From positions 1 to 8,605 of the forward strand of contig WRHG01000071.1 of NCBI GenBank assembly GCA_009783365.1: a stretch of 8,605 bases of DNA, given 5' to 3'. Below, piece after piece: positions 1-6,779 of the stretch. A program made the position numbers and the translations under genes. Under the pieces are notes generated by a model, which saw nothing but the letters and a program-made list of their open reading frames with translations, was not told the DNA's origin and did no database searches. Every line of letters starts with the position of its first letter. Within the stretch, counting starts at the first letter, position 1. The DNA is from Clostridia bacterium (GTDB taxonomy: Bacteria > Bacillota_A > Clostridia > Christensenellales > Aristaeellaceae).

Positions 1-299
1 CCCGCTATGACAAAATCCAACTTTTTAAGAATCCGGTCTTCGAGATCGAGTTTCCCCTTGTGGTCGACAACATTGGCCTCCGCGCCTCTTAAAATTTTCA
101 CGCCTGACATCACATGAGGAAACACGGACATGTTCGCGAAGTATATCGGTAAAGGAGCTCCGGCCATCGCCGGTCCGTGCTCGGTGAACGCGATCATCTC
201 GAGCCCTTTTTCTCCCGCGGCCGAGGCCGTCTCCTGGACCGTACTGTACGCGTGGCCGCTTACGATCGTATGAACGTGCACGTCTACCACTAATTTCAT
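1..299 (-). CDS. PHP-domain phosphoesterase, YcdX-like (3' end cut by window edge)
   Basis: The first 99 codons of a PHP-fold metal-dependent phosphoesterase; the rest lies left of the window. Visible residues match the trinuclear metal site known for E. coli YcdX: His8 and His10 (DVHVH), His16 (SGHAYST), His41 (TEHGPAM) and Glu74 (RGAEAN), each one position later than in YcdX. The family hydrolyses phosphate esters in the cytoplasm; the substrate of this member cannot be told. The ATG at 299-297 gives the family's usual N-terminus. A weak AAAGGAT lies about 14 bases upstream. It follows the isomerase on the same strand after a 93-base gap with no clear terminator, so it may be the last visible gene of the sugar operon. 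Leu codons include TTA and CTC but no CTG, and two of six Ile codons are ATA, matching the 3' part of the isomerase gene but not the genes further right. Family call is firm; its role in the pathway is inferred. Confidence 0.85.
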   Translation of the reverse strand, partial: MKLVVDVHVHTIVSGHAYSTVQETASAAGEKGLEMIAFTEHGPAMAGAPLPIYFANMSVFPHVMSGVKILRGAEANVVDHKGKLDLEDRILKKLDFVIA

Positions 300-321
300 A
301 TTTGAACCAGCGCATCCTTTG

Positions 322-349
322 TTGCAAATTTTCTATTGCAAGTTTTCTA
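322..349. repeat. 14-bp tandem repeat, two units
   Basis: Units at 322-335 (TTGCAAATTTTCTA) and 336-349 (TTGCAAGTTTTCTA) are adjacent and identical at 13 of 14 bases. On the minus strand each unit begins with TAG. The right-hand unit contains the last codons of the in-frame extension behind the isomerase stop, and the left-hand unit supplies the TAG (335-333) that ends it. A 14-bp duplication also shifts the reading frame. It may be slippage or a duplicated binding site; no function is shown. Confidence 0.7.
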
Positions 350-392
350 CTGCCGCCCGTTCGATGGCGAGCCCTTTTTCGTACCGTTCCAT
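336..392 (-). other. protein-like in-frame extension behind the isomerase TAG stop
   Basis: Directly after the isomerase TAG (395-393) the same frame continues for 19 codons, reading MERYEKGLAIERAAVENLQ, before a second TAG at 335-333. The peptide looks like a charged amphipathic helix rather than random translation, and its codons fit the flanking genes. It may be a C-terminal tail removed by a recent nonsense change (for example CAG to TAG), a read-through tail, or chance. The first codon is ATG, but no ribosome binding site precedes it, so a separate peptide is less likely. Confidence 0.4.
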
Positions 393-1865
393 CTACGCGA
401 ACGGGTTTTCGTCAGGATATAACATACCGGCCGGTTGGTTGAAGGCCACGTCCGCTATGCCGAGAAGCTTCATGGCAGCGAAAAGTGTCTTGCCGGCGTG
501 CTTGAAGCCGACGCCGGTGTGGTGAGGGTAGCGCTTCGCTATCAATACGTGCCTGTAGAACCTGCCCATCTCGGAAATTGCGAAGACTCCTATACCACCG
601 AAGGAATTAGGCAATACGTTCAATACCTCGCCCTCAGCGACGTAGCTTTTCAACTGCGTGTCGGCCGTGGACTGAAGGCGGAAAATCGTAACTTTGCCGC
701 TCTTTATCGTTCCCTCCAGTGTCCCCCTGGTGATGTCCGGTTCTCCGTCCGGCTCCAGCGCGCGCTTCATGATGAGCTGGTGTTTTATCTCCGGCTTCGC
801 GAGGTGGCAGGATGGGGTGTTGCCGCAGTGAAACCCCATGAAGAGATCGGTGTTTTTATACGTTCCGAACTCTTTTTTATTGGCTTCGACCATGTCGGCA
901 GGCACCGTGTTGTTGATGTCGAGCAGAGTCGGAGGCATTTTGGTGGCGAGAGCGATTATGTACTCGCTCAAGACCCCGTATATGTCCGTTTCGCACGCCG
1001 CCGGAATTCCTCTGGACGCGAGCCTGGAGTTCACGTAGCAGGGCACGAAGCCGAAAGCTTCCGCGAAGGAGGGCCAGCACTTATTGGCGAAGGCCACATA
1101 CTTGCTGGCGCCCCGGGTCGCTTCCGCCCAATCCAGCAGAGTGATCTGATATTGAGCCAGCTTGGGTAGGATGGGCGTGATGCTGGCATCCGGAGACATC
1201 TCCTTTTGCATCTCCTCCACCACCGCAGGAATGCGCAGGTCGCCGTCATGCTTGCGATAAGCCATCAGCAGATCCAACTCTGAATTTTCCTGCACCTCCA
1301 CGCCCATGTCGTACAGCGCCTGGATGGGCGCGTTACAGGCAAGAAAATCGTCGGGGCGGGGGCCAAAACCAATGATCTTCAAGCTTCTAATGCCCAGCAC
1401 GGCTCTCGCGAGCGTCGAAAAGCCGGCGATCATCTCAGCGATATCTTTTGCCGTACCCACCGGATACCCGGGAATATAGGCCCGTAAATTTCGCAGGTTC
1501 AGGTTGTAGCTGCAATTCAGCATACCGCAAAACGCATCCCCGCGCCCGCCATCCATCAGCCTGTCGCCGTTTTCCTCGGCGGCGGCGGCGAACATCACCG
1601 GCCCGTCAAAGTATTTCGCAATCAGCGTCTCCGGGGTTTCAGGACCGAAGTTGCCCAGAAAGACGACCACCGCGTTAACGCCTTGCGCATTTACATCTTC
1701 CACGGCGCGCAGCATGTCCCGTTCATTCTCCACCGTTACCTTGCATTCGTAAAGGCCGGGGCAGGCGGCTGCGATGGCCGCCCGGCGGCTTTCGGACAGC
1801 GGTACGGGGAAACAGGCCCGGCTGACAGTAATGATGCCCAATTTTACCGTTGGAATGTTATGCAT
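393..1865 (-). CDS. L-fucose/L-arabinose isomerase family protein
   Basis: A 490-residue cytoplasmic enzyme related to L-fucose isomerase. The family interconverts aldoses and ketoses using a divalent metal. Likely ligands, by analogy with the Glu/Asp/His set of FucI, are Glu292 (AACETDIYG), Asp316 (LLDINN) and a His among His346 (GFHCGN) and His448-449 (YPHHTGVGF). The best conserved stretch is about residues 262-298. The start is the ATG at 1865-1863, preceded by GGAGG at 8 bases; a longer frame open to 2042 would run back into the permease gene and lacks such a site. It begins 35 bases after the upstream permease stop, so it belongs to the transporter operon and probably acts on the imported sugar; which sugar is not visible. 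Oddities: a sharp codon-use switch near codon 280 (about position 1025), ATA being 0 of 16 Ile codons before it and 7 of 14 after, and a protein-like extension past the TAG. The N- and C-terminal parts may have different origins. Confidence 0.85.
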   Translation of the reverse strand: MHNIPTVKLGIITVSRACFPVPLSESRRAAIAAACPGLYECKVTVENERDMLRAVEDVNAQGVNAVVVFLGNFGPETPETLIAKYFDGPVMFAAAAEENGDRLMDGGRGDAFCGMLNCSYNLNLRNLRAYIPGYPVGTAKDIAEMIAGFSTLARAVLGIRSLKIIGFGPRPDDFLACNAPIQALYDMGVEVQENSELDLLMAYRKHDGDLRIPAVVEEMQKEMSPDASITPILPKLAQYQITLLDWAEATRGASKYVAFANKCWPSFAEAFGFVPCYVNSRLASRGIPAACETDIYGVLSEYIIALATKMPPTLLDINNTVPADMVEANKKEFGTYKNTDLFMGFHCGNTPSCHLAKPEIKHQLIMKRALEPDGEPDITRGTLEGTIKSGKVTIFRLQSTADTQLKSYVAEGEVLNVLPNSFGGIGVFAISEMGRFYRHVLIAKRYPHHTGVGFKHAGKTLFAAMKLLGIADVAFNQPAGMLYPDENPFA

Positions 1866-1900
1866 GAATCGTTCCTCCAATTCGCGATAATATTTATTTT

Positions 1901-2890
1901 CTATTGCCGAACCTTGGGCTTGCGATTGTAAGCAATGAGCAATACGACCAAAATCGCACCCATGATGATGTAGCGTACCGCCGGTGAGGTACTGAATGCG
2001 GTAAGAAACTGACTGATGGTGGTAAGCAGCAATGCCCCGCAAACCGTGCCCAGAAAATTGGCCTTGCCGCCCGACAGCAGCGTACCGCCGATGACAACCG
2101 CCGCAATGGACTGCATCGTATAATGATCGAAGGTGCCGGCCTGCATCTGCCGGTAGTATCCCGCGCCGATAAAACCTCCCAGCCCGCTGAGCATACCGCC
2201 GATAGCGTAAGCCGCCATCCGCGCCCGCTTCGCATTCATGCCGGACAGCCTGGCGGCGGCAAAATTGGTGCCAATGAGACTCAGCCGGTAACCGTACTTG
2301 GTGTACTTCAAAAACACGACCACTACCAGGTAAAACAGCGCCGCCCAGACGGTGATGCCGGGCAGAAAGTCAGGCAAAAGCGATGTCACGCTATACTTGG
2401 CGGTCAAACTGTCGGTGAGGATAACCGCCACCTTGCCCCGGGGCATGCCCTTGGAGATGACCAGTTGGAACCGGCCCAAAACATTGGCGAGGCAAAGCGT
2501 CATGATGAGCGCCGGAATGCCTATGTAAGCTACCCCCAATCCGTTAAGCAGCCCGAAAGCGAAGCCTGCGGCCAGGCATATCAGGAGGGCCGGCAGCAGC
2601 ATTTCCTCACGCCCGTTCATCGTTTCCACAGCAATGACCGCCGTTGTACTCATCACCGCGCCCACCGACAGATCAATGCCGTCACCGGAGGTGATGACGA
2701 TCATCTGTCCCGCACAGGCGAAGAGAAGCATCGATGAAATGGCCAGCGTAATGGAAACCGACGCTGTCGTCGCGGCGGAAGGACGAAAAATACCTATGAA
2801 GGCATATAGCGCCACAGAGAGTATTAACGCCATCAGCGCCGTGCTCTGCAGCAAGCCCCTAACTGTCCTTTTCAGCATGCCGACTTGCAT
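1901..2890 (-). CDS. sugar ABC transporter permease, RbsC-type (second permease of operon)
   Basis: A 329-residue polytopic inner-membrane protein of the branched-chain/ribose permease family (BPD_transp_2). Hydrophobic segments fill roughly residues 15-37, 45-67, 72-92, 98-120, 124-146, 178-196, 223-244, 260-292 and 303-321. Family landmarks are SGDGIDLSVGA (68-78), which resembles the GGIDLSVG motif, and the cytoplasmic-loop region GGTLLSGGKANFLGT (268-282). With the neighbouring permease and the ATPase it should form the membrane channel for a sugar or sugar-like solute. The ATG at 2890-2888 was chosen because GAGGAGGG lies 8 bases upstream; ATG codon 5 is possible but worse placed. The gene overlaps the end of the preceding permease gene by 32 bases, which points to translational coupling and fixed stoichiometry. 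It stops with TAG. Confidence 0.92.
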   Translation of the reverse strand: MQVGMLKRTVRGLLQSTALMALILSVALYAFIGIFRPSAATTASVSITLAISSMLLFACAGQMIVITSGDGIDLSVGAVMSTTAVIAVETMNGREEMLLPALLICLAAGFAFGLLNGLGVAYIGIPALIMTLCLANVLGRFQLVISKGMPRGKVAVILTDSLTAKYSVTSLLPDFLPGITVWAALFYLVVVVFLKYTKYGYRLSLIGTNFAAARLSGMNAKRARMAAYAIGGMLSGLGGFIGAGYYRQMQAGTFDHYTMQSIAAVVIGGTLLSGGKANFLGTVCGALLLTTISQFLTAFSTSPAVRYIIMGAILVVLLIAYNRKPKVRQ

Positions 2891-3977
2891 CCGCCATGCC
2901 CTCCTCTCCTATGCCCGCGTTTTTACTCGCATCCAGCCGCATCGCCCGGCCCATGGTTGCGCGGGCTTTCTTGCTCACAATGATGGTCACAATAATGCCG
3001 GTTAGAATGATAATCTGCGCGGTAAAATCTTGATAATAACTGGGTACCGAAAAACCGGGAATCATCTGGGGCAGCAGCCGGATAAACAAGTAGGTCACAG
3101 AGTTGTTGACCAGGGAGAGGAACAGCGCGCCCAGCGCGCCGCAGATCATTGATCCCCATCCGCCGGAAATCAGCGTTCCGCCCAACAACGCCGCCGCCAC
3201 GCTCTCCAAAGTCTTTATCTCGCCGGAGATAGGGTTGGAACTGGAGAGCATAGCCGTCCAAAGGACACCCGCAAAGCCCACGAAAAAGCCGGATATCAGG
3301 TAAGCGCGGATGGTGGCCCTCGTGGTGGAAATACCGGTGAGGTAAGTGTTTTTCTCGTTGCCGCCCAGGGCGTAAATTTCCTTTACGCCGGGTCGCTTTT
3401 TCATATAAAGCCATAACAGAATGCAGGCGGCGATCGCCAGCAGCGATACCGGAACGCCCAACACCGTCTCGCGGTAAAGCAGGCGTATCCACTTGTCAAT
3501 ACGGCCCTGGGGCCGGTCCGATATCAGAAGCGAAAAACCCATGACCACGTAGCTCATACCATAGGTAGCCAGCATGGGCGGAATGCGAAAATATCCGACA
3601 AGCAAACCGTTGATAAAACCCACGATCACCGCCAGCAGGAAGCCGATGAGGAACGCCAGTCCCACCGGAAACTCCGGGTTCTGTTCCGGAACCATCACGC
3701 AAAACACATTCACAAGGCTCATGGTGATGCCGGTGGAAATATCGATATTGCCGCTGATCAATACAATGCACTGCGCCATCGTAAGGATCACCAGCGGCGT
3801 GTTGTTGGCGAAAATGTTGGCGAAGTTGGAGGCTTTAAAAAAGGACTCCTGTTGAACCAGCATGTTCAAAAGCGTTACAATGAGCAGCAGCACCACGCCC
3901 ATGAACTCCGGCTTTGTCCGGAATGACTGAAACATGGAGCGCAATGTAAGCCGGTTTCCCAGTGGTTTATCCTGCAT
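2859..3977 (-). CDS. sugar ABC transporter permease, RbsC-type (first permease of operon)
   Basis: A 372-residue inner-membrane permease of the same family as its downstream neighbour but clearly distinct in sequence, so the transporter probably uses a permease heterodimer rather than the RbsC homodimer. Landmarks are ISGNIDISTGITMS (74-87), matching the GGIDLSVG region, and GGTLISGGWGS (266-276). There are about nine or ten hydrophobic segments between residues 25 and 335. An unusually long hydrophilic C-terminal tail (about 336-372, rich in Lys, Arg, Ala and Glu) faces the cytoplasm by prediction. The ATG start at 3977-3975 has AAGGGG 7 bases upstream and lies 17 bases after the ATPase stop. 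Its last 12 codons overlap the next permease gene. It stops with TAG. Confidence 0.92.
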   Translation of the reverse strand: MQDKPLGNRLTLRSMFQSFRTKPEFMGVVLLLIVTLLNMLVQQESFFKASNFANIFANNTPLVILTMAQCIVLISGNIDISTGITMSLVNVFCVMVPEQNPEFPVGLAFLIGFLLAVIVGFINGLLVGYFRIPPMLATYGMSYVVMGFSLLISDRPQGRIDKWIRLLYRETVLGVPVSLLAIAACILLWLYMKKRPGVKEIYALGGNEKNTYLTGISTTRATIRAYLISGFFVGFAGVLWTAMLSSSNPISGEIKTLESVAAALLGGTLISGGWGSMICGALGALFLSLVNNSVTYLFIRLLPQMIPGFSVPSYYQDFTAQIIILTGIIVTIIVSKKARATMGRAMRLDASKNAGIGEEGMADASRHAEKDS

Positions 3978-3994
3978 GCGTATTCCCCTTCCGG

Positions 3995-5473
3995 CTATAG
4001 CCCCATCATGGCGGACACCAGTTTTTCCTCCGTCTTGTCCTCTCCCGCAAGAACGCCGTGTACGCCGCCTTCGTAGAAGATATAGATACGGTCTGAAATC
4101 TCCAGCAGCTCGTCGTTGTCGCTGGACACCATGACGACCGTCATCCCTTCATCCGCCGCGCGCTTCAGGAAGTTATGCAATTCACGCCGGGCAGCCACAT
4201 CCACGCCCTTGGTGGGGTCATCCAACAGCAGGATGTCAGGCCTGACAAAAATCCATCGGCCAAAGACCACCTTCTGCTGATTACCGCCGCTGAGTGAATG
4301 AACGGCGTCGGAAATGCGGCCGATCTTAATGCCGTATTCCTCTATGATGCGCATCGTGGATTTATTGATGGCGCTTCGGGAGAGGAGGCTCATCATGCTG
4401 CCCATCGAAGTTTTCGCACTGTAGATATTCTCCCCGATAGGCCGAATGGGAAAAACCGATTCCCGGTTCCTGTCTCCGGACACAAAGCCGATGCCCCGCC
4501 GCACCGCGTCCGCGGCGTCTTTTACGCGCCCCTTCTCCCCGCGCAACAGCACCTCGCCCCCGCAATGGGGCACAATACCGTAGATAGCGCGTAAAAAATC
4601 CGATTGGCCCTGGCCTTCCAAACCGCCGATGCCAATGATTTCACCGCGGCTGACCGTCATGTCCGCGCCGCAGACCTTGCCTTCAATGCACAGCTTCTTT
4701 ACCTGCAGCACCACGTCTTTACCCGTATAGTCCGCCGCCTTGCGCAGGTGAGCCTCCGGCATTTTACCGGTCATGTGGTATACGACGGTGTCCATCTCGC
4801 AATCACTAAGGTTCACGTCCGCCACACTTTCCCCGTTGCGCAGGATTACCGCGCGGGAAGCGATTTGGTAAATCTCTCCCAACCTGTGGGTCACCATCAG
4901 GACGCTGACGCCGTTTTGGCTCAGCCTGCGCAAGTATGCGAACAGTTTTACCACTTCATCGCGGTGCAAGGTGGCTGTCACCTCGTCCAGCAGCAGCACA
5001 TCGGGCTTCCAGCTTACCGCCTTAATAATTTCAACCAGGCTTAATACGGCGGGCGGCAAATCCCGTACATAGGGGTCCAAGCCGCACTTCACTCCAAGAT
5101 CGACAAAGAGGGACGACGCGAATTCGCGGTTCTTTTTCTCGTCGATACGGCCCAGGGCGTTTTTGACGGGGTGCCCAAGAATAATGTTTTCCAAAACCGT
5201 CATACGCGGGATCAGGCTTAACTCTTGATAGGCCACCGATATTTTCAGCCGGCGCGAATCGGCGCTGCTCTTAATCCGCACCTGTTTTTCATCGATGTAG
5301 ATTTCGCCCCTATCCTCCTTGACCGTACCGCCCAACACCTTAACCAGGGTAGACTTACCGGAGCCGTTAGCCCCCAGCAAGGCTACGATCTCTCCCCCGG
5401 GAATCGTCAACGACACGTTACGCAGAGCCACAACGGCGCCATATGCCTTATGCACGTGCTTGATTTGCAGCAA
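3995..5473 (-). CDS. sugar ABC transporter ATP-binding protein, RbsA/MglA-type, two fused ATPase domains
   Basis: A 492-residue cytoplasmic ATPase that powers the two permeases. Domain 1 (about 1-240) has Walker A GANGSGKST (34-42), Q-loop Gln83, Walker B DVLLLDE (158-164) followed by VTA instead of PTA, and H-loop His196. Its signature motif is unrecognisable: where LSxGQ is expected the sequence reads LPPAVLSL (139-146). Domain 2 (about 255-492) has a degenerate P-loop GGLEGQGQS (283-291), an intact signature LSGGNQQK (394-401), and Walker B DILLLDD (413-419) with Asp where the catalytic Glu normally sits. RbsA relatives usually have one weak P-loop in domain 2; the loss of the domain 1 signature as well leaves only one recognisable composite ATP site. 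Translation starts at TTG (5473-5471): the nearby ATG is out of frame, and the TTG start keeps the first beta strand of the fold. It ends with TAG, 17 bases before the next gene. Confidence 0.92.
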   Translation of the reverse strand: MLQIKHVHKAYGAVVALRNVSLTIPGGEIVALLGANGSGKSTLVKVLGGTVKEDRGEIYIDEKQVRIKSSADSRRLKISVAYQELSLIPRMTVLENIILGHPVKNALGRIDEKKNREFASSLFVDLGVKCGLDPYVRDLPPAVLSLVEIIKAVSWKPDVLLLDEVTATLHRDEVVKLFAYLRRLSQNGVSVLMVTHRLGEIYQIASRAVILRNGESVADVNLSDCEMDTVVYHMTGKMPEAHLRKAADYTGKDVVLQVKKLCIEGKVCGADMTVSRGEIIGIGGLEGQGQSDFLRAIYGIVPHCGGEVLLRGEKGRVKDAADAVRRGIGFVSGDRNRESVFPIRPIGENIYSAKTSMGSMMSLLSRSAINKSTMRIIEEYGIKIGRISDAVHSLSGGNQQKVVFGRWIFVRPDILLLDDPTKGVDVAARRELHNFLKRAADEGMTVVMVSSDNDELLEISDRIYIFYEGGVHGVLAGEDKTEEKLVSAMMGL

Positions 5474-5482
5474 GCCATATCA

Positions 5483-5489
5483 CTCTCCC
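5483..5489 (-). promoter_or_regulatory. ribosome binding site that supports the TTG start of the ATPase gene
   Basis: GGGAGAG on the minus strand ends 9 bases before TTG at 5473-5471. An ATG five bases upstream of the TTG is in another frame that does not encode the ATPase. A TTG start would be expected to lower translation compared with the neighbouring ATG genes. Confidence 0.6.
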
Positions 5490-5513
5490 GCGGCTGTATT
5501 CCGTACCGGATGT

Positions 5514-5522
5514 ATTATACCA
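5514..5522 (-). promoter_or_regulatory. extended -10 promoter for the ATPase-permease-isomerase part of the operon
   Basis: On the minus strand TGGTATAAT is a consensus -10 hexamer with the TGn extension. No good -35 lies 16-18 bases upstream, where the terminator stem sits; extended -10 promoters can do without one. Transcription would begin near 5507, about 34 bases before the TTG start. It lies directly after the hairpin at 5523-5562, so it would restart transcription after termination. Confidence 0.55.
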
Positions 5523-5562
5523 TAAAACGGGAGCCTGCGAGGGCCGTGCCCGCGCAGACTCC
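5523..5562 (-). terminator. intrinsic terminator or attenuator between binding-protein and ATPase genes
   Basis: The minus-strand RNA forms GGAG-U-CUGCG-C-GGG, a CACGG loop, then CCC-U-CGCAG-G-CUCC: twelve Watson-Crick pairs, one U-G pair and one C/U mismatch. It is followed by CGUUUUAU. The U-run is short, so read-through is likely. Its place after the binding-protein gene fits the known pattern in ABC operons where the binding protein is made in excess of the membrane parts. Confidence 0.7.
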
Positions 5563-5611
5563 ACGGCTTTCGCCGCTGCAAAGAATGAAAGCTATCGCGA
5601 ACCGTTACCGC

Positions 5612-6640
5612 CTACTTAAAAGCCGCGTCCGCCAATTCTTCGGTGAGGTAAGCCGACACTTGATCGGTATCCGCCATATCCTTGGTGATTTCGAGGGCTT
5701 CGGCCAGCGTATCGGGGGTGACGATGAAACTGGGTTTGTAGAAGAAAACGTTGTCTTCCAGAGCGTCTTCCGCCCACTCCTTGCCGGCGGCCATACGAAC
5801 GGCCAACTTCAGCGCGGTGGCGCCGATGCCCGGAGGGTTCTCGATGACGTAAAAATCAATGACCGTTTCATCATTGTTGATACGCGACAGCATACGCAGG
5901 TAACCCACTTCCTCGTCGGAGGTCATAAACTTCGGATACGGCGCCTTCACTTCCTCAATGGCTTCCAGGATGCCCACACAGGCTTCCTCGGTCAGGATAG
6001 CGTCAAACTCGATGCCTGTAGCCAGCACTTCGCTCATCAGCTTCTTACTTTCCACCTGGCTCCAGCTATGCGCGCCATTGTAGACCACTTCGATGCCGGG
6101 ATAATCCTTAAGGATCTCTTCCCAGACGTCATAACGGACGGAAGAACCGGTAGCGCCCGGCATGCCGTTAAACATCAGAATTTTTCCTTCACCGCCCAGG
6201 CTCTCGCACATCGCGCGGCAACTGTTGCCCGCCCATATGCGCTGATCGGTCTGCACGCCGGTGACGCCCTCATAGGGATACAGGTTGTCTACAAACAGCA
6301 CGGTGATGCCCGCTTCCAGCGCCATTTCGACCTGTGTATCCAACCCGGAGGAACCGACCGCGTTGAGCAGGATAATGTCATAGCCTTCGTTAACGCAGGT
6401 CTCGAACATCTGGGCTTCTACGGCCTGATCCATGTTTGGGCATAACTCCGTAAACTCGGAGATGATCCCCTCGGCCTTGTACTGCTCGGCCACCTCGCGC
6501 ATTTGCGTGTCATAAACAACACGCCACGAATGGGTGTTGGTGGCGTTAATACTGGCTACCTTGAAACCTTCCGCCGACGCGGCGGCCGTGAGGCTTACCA
6601 GTATCAGCGCCGCAACGAGCAACGACAACAGTTTTCTCAT
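5612..6640 (-). CDS. sugar ABC transporter substrate-binding protein, ribose-type (Peripla_BP_4)
   Basis: A 342-residue exported protein that binds the transported solute and delivers it to the permeases. Residues 1-23 are a signal peptide: MRKLL, a hydrophobic core, then ASA before Glu24. There is no lipobox Cys, which is unusual for a Gram-positive binding protein. The mature part has the two-lobed family features: VASINATNTHSWRV (28-41), DQAVEAQMFETCVNEGYDII (71-90), a conserved GSSGLDTQVEMALEAGI (96-112) with FVDNLYP, and FDAILTEEACVGILEAIEE (212-230). Cys67 and Cys82 are close enough to form a disulfide, as are Cys141 and Cys145. The ligand cannot be read from the sequence; a monosaccharide or related polyol is likely from the family. 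The ATG at 6640-6638 has AGGAGGG at 6 bases, the strongest site in the window. It is first in the operon, behind the promoter and operator at 6727-6779, and is separated from the ATPase gene by a 138-base gap with a terminator. It stops with TAG. Confidence 0.93.
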   Translation of the reverse strand: MRKLLSLLVAALILVSLTAAASAEGFKVASINATNTHSWRVVYDTQMREVAEQYKAEGIISEFTELCPNMDQAVEAQMFETCVNEGYDIILLNAVGSSGLDTQVEMALEAGITVLFVDNLYPYEGVTGVQTDQRIWAGNSCRAMCESLGGEGKILMFNGMPGATGSSVRYDVWEEILKDYPGIEVVYNGAHSWSQVESKKLMSEVLATGIEFDAILTEEACVGILEAIEEVKAPYPKFMTSDEEVGYLRMLSRINNDETVIDFYVIENPPGIGATALKLAVRMAAGKEWAEDALEDNVFFYKPSFIVTPDTLAEALEITKDMADTDQVSAYLTEELADAAFK

Positions 6641-6726
6641 GTTTATCCCTCCTGCAAGATATATTGCTTATGAGCTTGTCAGCTCCAACAGCCTTCAAGT
6701 GACAAATGCCGTCTCAAAACAAATCG

Positions 6727-6756
6727 TACCTTTATTTAACATTTTATTAAAGTATA
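6727..6756 (-). promoter_or_regulatory. operator-like element, copy 1, over the operon promoter
   Basis: A 30-base AT-rich element covers the -10 box and the expected transcription start of the transporter operon. It is 28 of 30 identical to the element at 8485-8514, which sits at the same place relative to another promoter. The outer ends form an imperfect dyad (ACTTTA and AAAGGT), and inside are two related TAATAAAA and AAATAAAG blocks about 11 bases apart. The position fits a repressor site. The protein that binds is unknown. Confidence 0.7.
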
Positions 6757-6779
6757 CGCGGAATATGATCCCTTGTCAA
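6751..6779 (-). promoter_or_regulatory. sigma-70-type promoter of the transporter operon
   Basis: Minus-strand TTGACA (6779-6774), a 17-base spacer and TATACT (6756-6751). This is near consensus. Transcription should start about 6744, giving a leader of roughly 100 bases before the binding-protein ATG. Confidence 0.82.

Noticed and set aside
393..395. TAG as a recoded amino acid codon (for example pyrrolysine)
   Set aside because: TAG ends five tightly packed genes, some overlapping the next start, and sequence after the other four is not protein-like. The isomerase is not a methylamine methyltransferase.
435..1169. 244-codon plus-strand open frame
   Set aside because: It is antisense to the well-supported isomerase gene; GC-rich codons on the real strand leave the opposite frame open.
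1866..2042. Upstream extension of the isomerase frame
   Set aside because: It would overlap the permease gene, has low-complexity non-family sequence, and lacks the GGAGG site found before 1865.
5225..6445. 406-codon plus-strand open frame
   Set aside because: It is antisense to the binding-protein and ATPase genes, has no ribosome binding site or family resemblance, and would cross the terminator and promoter region.
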